In this document: positions 61,191-64,000 of the stretch, piece by piece
Numbering within the stretch: the stretch's first letter is position 1
Layout: every line of letters starts with the position of its first letter
Assembly: GCA_024707145.1 (NCBI GenBank)
Contig: JANQAI010000011.1
Coordinates: 868,001-932,000 of the forward strand
Reading direction: 5' to 3'
Length of the DNA: 64,000 bases
Source: Magnetospirillum sp.
GTDB taxonomy: Bacteria > Pseudomonadota > Alphaproteobacteria > Rhodospirillales > Magnetospirillaceae
Program-made: the position numbers and the translations under genes
Notes under the pieces: model-generated
What the model saw: the letters and a program-made list of their open reading frames with translations, nothing else
Databases searched by the model: none
Told to the model about the DNA's origin: nothing

Positions 61191-62309
61191 CTAGAACTCG
61201 TCCCCCTCTTGGACCATGGGCAGCATCACGCGGAAGATGGTACGGCGCGGCATGCTGTCGAACTCGACGATCCCACCGTGATCGCCGACGATCTTGGCGA
61301 CCAACGCCAGGCCCAGGCCGGATCCCGAGGGTTTTGTGGTGACAAAAGCGTCGAAAAGGTGCGGCCTCAGATCCTCGGGGATACCCGGGCCGTTGTCCTG
61401 GATGCTGACCACCAGCGGGAGGTGCCGGCGGGCGTCGGAACCCGGTACCGCCAAGCGCACGCCATGCTGGTAGGCGGTGGAGATGACGATCTCGCCGTTA
61501 TCGGCAGGCACCGCCTCGGCGGCGTTCTTGACCAGGTTCAGGAACACCTGGATCAACTGGTCGCGGTTGCCGAACACGGGCGGCAGCGACGGGTCGTAGG
61601 TCTCGATGATGCGGACGTTGCGGCCGAAGCCGTTTTCCGCCAGCCGGCGCACATGCTCCAGCACCTGATGGATGTTGATCGCCACGCGGTCCACCGGCGG
61701 CTTGTCGGAGAACACCTCCATGCGGTCCACCAGGGCGACGATGCGGTCGGCCTCGTCGACGATTAGGCGGGTGAGGATGCGGTCGTCCTCGCTGGCGCTG
61801 CTTTCCAGCAGTTGCGCGGCCCCCCGGATGCCCGACAGCGGATTCTTCACCTCATGGGCCAGCATGGCGGCCATGGCGGTGACCGAGCGGGCGGCGTTGC
61901 GGCTGGCCAGCGAACCGCCGATCTTGAGCGCGATGGATTGCTCGTGCAATGTCAACACCACATGGCCCGGTGTTTCGGCGATGGGCGCCGCCTGCACGGT
62001 GACGGTGCGGTGGCCGGTGCGCGGGGTATCCAGGCTGATGCCGTATTCCGATACCACCAGGCCGTCGCCGCGCGCCTGGGCGATCAGCGACAGGATCGGG
62101 CTGTCGGGCGGCAGCAGGTCGGTCACCGGCCGGCCGCAAAGATAAGCGGTGCCCGACTGGAACAACTGCTCGGCGGCCCCATTGACGTACAGAACGATGT
62201 CATTGCCGTCCACCGCCACCACGGCCGAGGCGAGAGCCCCCAGAACCACCGCCGGGTCCATGGGAGCATTGGCGACACGCGGGCGCACCATGGCGTTGGC
62301 CTTTCCCAT
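61191..62309 (-). CDS. ntrB: Nitrogen regulation sensor kinase/phosphatase NtrB
   Basis: A 372-residue cytosolic kinase controlled by PII. N-terminal PAS ([29 protein letters not shown]), HisKA with phospho-His in [24 protein letters not shown], ATPase motifs [34 protein letters not shown] and [21 protein letters not shown] 62309 overlaps the dusB stop (TGATG); Met7 is an alternative start. Confidence 0.96.
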   Translation of the reverse strand: MGKANAMVRPRVANAPMDPAVVLGALASAVVAVDGNDIVLYVNGAAEQLFQSGTAYLCGRPVTDLLPPDSPILSLIAQARGDGLVVSEYGISLDTPRTGHRTVTVQAAPIAETPGHVVLTLHEQSIALKIGGSLASRNAARSVTAMAAMLAHEVKNPLSGIRGAAQLLESSASEDDRILTRLIVDEADRIVALVDRMEVFSDKPPVDRVAINIHQVLEHVRRLAENGFGRNVRIIETYDPSLPPVFGNRDQLIQVFLNLVKNAAEAVPADNGEIVISTAYQHGVRLAVPGSDARRHLPLVVSIQDNGPGIPEDLRPHLFDAFVTTKPSGSGLGLALVAKIVGDHGGIVEFDSMPRRTIFRVMLPMVQEGDEF

Positions 62310-63316
62310 CAGGCGGCAACCTTTTCCAGCAGAGGCGAGTAGAAGGCGAGAATGGCCTCGCGCACATGATCGGCATCGGACAGCCGGTTGACCACCGCGC
62401 GGAAGTCGGCCGAGCCGTGCAGACCCTTGGAATACCAGGCGATGTGCTTGCGGGCCATGCGCACGCCGGTTTCCCGGCCATACAGGCTGAGCATGGCGTC
62501 GTAGTGCTCCAGCACGATGGCCAACTGGTCGGCCAGGGGCGGATCGTCCCGGCGCTCGCCGGTGGCGAGGAAATGGGCAACCTGCCCCGGAAACCACGGC
62601 CGGCCATAGGTGCCGCGGCCGATCATCACGCCATCGGCGCCCGACTGCACCAGGGCGCGGGAGGCGTCTTCCACCGTTTCGATGTCGCCGTTGACGATCA
62701 CCGGGATGGAAACCGCCTCCTTCACCTGCCGCACGAAGGCCCAGTCGGCGGTGCCGGTGTAGAATTGTTGGCGGGTGCGGCCATGGATGGTGATCATGCG
62801 GATGCCGCATTCCTCGGCGATGCGGGCCAGCCGGGGCGCGTTGAGATTGTTGTGATCCCAGCCCATGCGGCATTTCAGGGTCACCGGAACGTCAACCGCC
62901 TTGACGGTGGCTTCCATCAGGCGGCCGGCCAGCACTTCGTCCTTCATCAGGGCCGAGCCGGCCTCGCCCTTCACCGCCACCTTCTTGACCGGGCAGCCCA
63001 TGTTGATGTCGATGATGGCGGCGCCGCGATCGGCGTTCATGCGCGCCGCCTCGCCCATGACCTCGGGCTCGCAGCCGGCCAGCTGCACCGAGATGGGGCG
63101 CTCCTCCTCGGTATGGGCGATCATCTGCATGGTCTGGCGGGTTTCGCGGATCATCGCCTGGCTGGCGATCATCTCGGACACCACCAGTCCCGCGCCCATG
63201 CGCTTGACCAAGCGGCGGAACGGCATGTCCGTGACCCCCGACATGGGAGCAAGGATGACGGGGTTGTCCAGGGACACCTGGCCGATCATGAATGGCTGGT
63301 GAATACGGGTCTGCAT
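62309..63316 (-). CDS. dusB: tRNA-dihydrouridine synthase (DusB/NifR3)
   Basis: A 335-residue FMN enzyme reducing uridine in t[57 protein letters not shown] (catalytic Cys), [31 protein letters not shown] and [16 protein letters not shown] are all family blocks. It is the classical first gene (nifR3) of the ntrBC operon. The 79 bases upstream (63317-63395) separate it from a same-strand CcsA-like gene; no clear promoter was found. Confidence 0.97.
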   Translation of the reverse strand: MQTRIHQPFMIGQVSLDNPVILAPMSGVTDMPFRRLVKRMGAGLVVSEMIASQAMIRETRQTMQMIAHTEEERPISVQLAGCEPEVMGEAARMNADRGAAIIDINMGCPVKKVAVKGEAGSALMKDEVLAGRLMEATVKAVDVPVTLKCRMGWDHNNLNAPRLARIAEECGIRMITIHGRTRQQFYTGTADWAFVRQVKEAVSIPVIVNGDIETVEDASRALVQSGADGVMIGRGTYGRPWFPGQVAHFLATGERRDDPPLADQLAIVLEHYDAMLSLYGRETGVRMARKHIAWYSKGLHGSADFRAVVNRLSDADHVREAILAFYSPLLEKVAA

Positions 63317-63395
63317 GAGTGCGTATTTATTATGCAGATGGTGCCCAGCGCAACGGCAAAAGCCATTTGGGCATGAGCAAATCGGCGGCAGCGCC

Positions 63396-64000
63396 TTAAA
63401 GGAGAATTTGGGTGACGAATTTCACACCGGGAAATGCCAGCGTCACCAGCAGATAGGCCACCAGGACCACCCGGGCGGCGACACGCCCGCGGACGCCGCA
63501 GACCCGATGGCCCAGCAACAAGGCGCAGATCAGGCCGAAGGCGATCAGCGACAGCAGGGTCTTGTGGTCGATCCGCCAGATGGTGCCGCTCTCGAAGTAC
63601 TGCGTCGCCAGCCCGGTGACGATGCCGAGGCCAAGGACGACGCCGCTGGCCAGCAGCAGGCGGTCGGCGGACCGTTCGGCCTCGACAACGGCCGGCAGCA
63701 TGCGGCTAAGCCGTGTCGGCCGCTTGCGCTTCAACGCGCGCTCCTGCAGGAAAACCGCCAGCGAGGCCACAGCCGCGAGGGTCAGCAGCGCATAGGTCAG
63801 CACCGATATGATGATGTGCAGGTCGATCCATATGGCCGGCGCGCCGCCCGCCATGGGCCGGGGCTCGCCGCGAACCACCGAGGCGACGACGCCCAGCACA
63901 GCCAGATAGGGCATCAGCAGCGGCGCCAGCCGCCAGTTGGCCCGGGTGGTGGCGGCGATGAGGAAAAACAGCAGGGTGGTGGCGGCGATGCTGACCCACA
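63396..64000 (-). CDS. CcsA/YpjD-like cytochrome c assembly family membrane protein (5' end outside window)
   Basis: The frame is open to the window edge ([28 protein letters not shown] precedes an internal ATG), so the start lies beyond 64000. The ~200 visible residues hold about six hydrophobic segments. Histidines in [16 protein letters not shown] and [16 protein letters not shown] sit at positions used for haem handling in CcsA/CcmC/HemX relatives. The YpjD-type relative is the best match in alphaproteobacteria; a role in c-type cytochrome maturation is inferred. Confidence 0.8.
   Translation of the reverse strand, partial: WVSIAATTLLFFLIAATTRANWRLAPLLMPYLAVLGVVASVVRGEPRPMAGGAPAIWIDLHIIISVLTYALLTLAAVASLAVFLQERALKRKRPTRLSRMLPAVVEAERSADRLLLASGVVLGLGIVTGLATQYFESGTIWRIDHKTLLSLIAFGLICALLLGHRVCGVRGRVAARVVLVAYLLVTLAFPGVKFVTQILL

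Noticed and set aside
59721..61766. 681-codon open frame opposite ntrC and ntrB
   Set aside because: Antisense shadow with no domain; ntrC and ntrB have complete motifs.
63329..63359. Promoter for dusB (CATAAT with TTGCCG/TTGCGC upstream)
   Set aside because: Spacers of 19 or 13 bases and a start point almost at the ATG make it unconvincing.

Overview
The window is a GC-rich, densely packed chromosomal segment from an alphaproteobacterium. The conserved minus-strand block dusB(nifR3)-ntrB-ntrC-ntrY-ntrX-trkA-...-hfq-hflX, the recG/sdhE/mfd arrangement and the mltB-rlpA-dacC-tmk-holB-metG-tatD series are typical of that class. A Rhodospirillales member close to Magnetospirillum is my inference from protein flavour; no magnetosome gene is present. 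There is no phage, insertion sequence or CRISPR array.

Layout. 1-3.3 kb: gyrA 3' end, coaD, two cyclophilins and a tRNA-Lys with promoter and terminator. 3.4-8.9 kb: a multi-membrane-span signal peptidase, an HNH nuclease/DUF454 pair, a broken HTH gene, small proteins, a GFA-fold protein and an ArgE-type deacylase. 9.0-14.3 kb: a type I secretion-like operon with two ABC exporters and a HlyD-type adaptor. 14.3-15.8 kb: a type III polyketide synthase with an ICMT-like methyltransferase. 16-22.6 kb: a DUF502 protein, recG, sdhE and mfd. 22.6-31.4 kb: accessory genes, including a beta-barrel/beta-helix surface protein flanked by CTGTGT-type extragenic repeats, a degenerate PleD-like protein, an MprF-like membrane protein, a tRNA-Ser and an OmpA-type lipoprotein. 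31.4-41.2 kb: carbonic anhydrase, then cell-wall and housekeeping genes. 41.4-48.3 kb: a signalling island of a lone receiver, a REC-kinase-REC hybrid and a ~1617-residue poly-HAMP hybrid kinase resembling fungal Nik1. 48.5-50.7 kb: mazG, a lipoprotein and an SDR. 50.7-64 kb: an IMPase-family gene, hflX, hfq, a Dat-HAD fusion, trkA, ntrX, ntrY, ntrC, ntrB, dusB and the 3' part of a CcsA-like gene.

A striking property of the sequence itself is repeated frame breakage. At least 15 one-base breaks interrupt recG, mfd, holB, mltB, an HTH gene and the poly-HAMP kinase. Ten of them are one-base shortfalls in G/C homopolymers, mostly runs of 5-6. Because holB is normally essential, and because the 276-nt period of the HAMP array is off by exactly one base in the broken units, I read most as sequence errors rather than biology. 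Broken genes are therefore annotated over their full reconstructed span.
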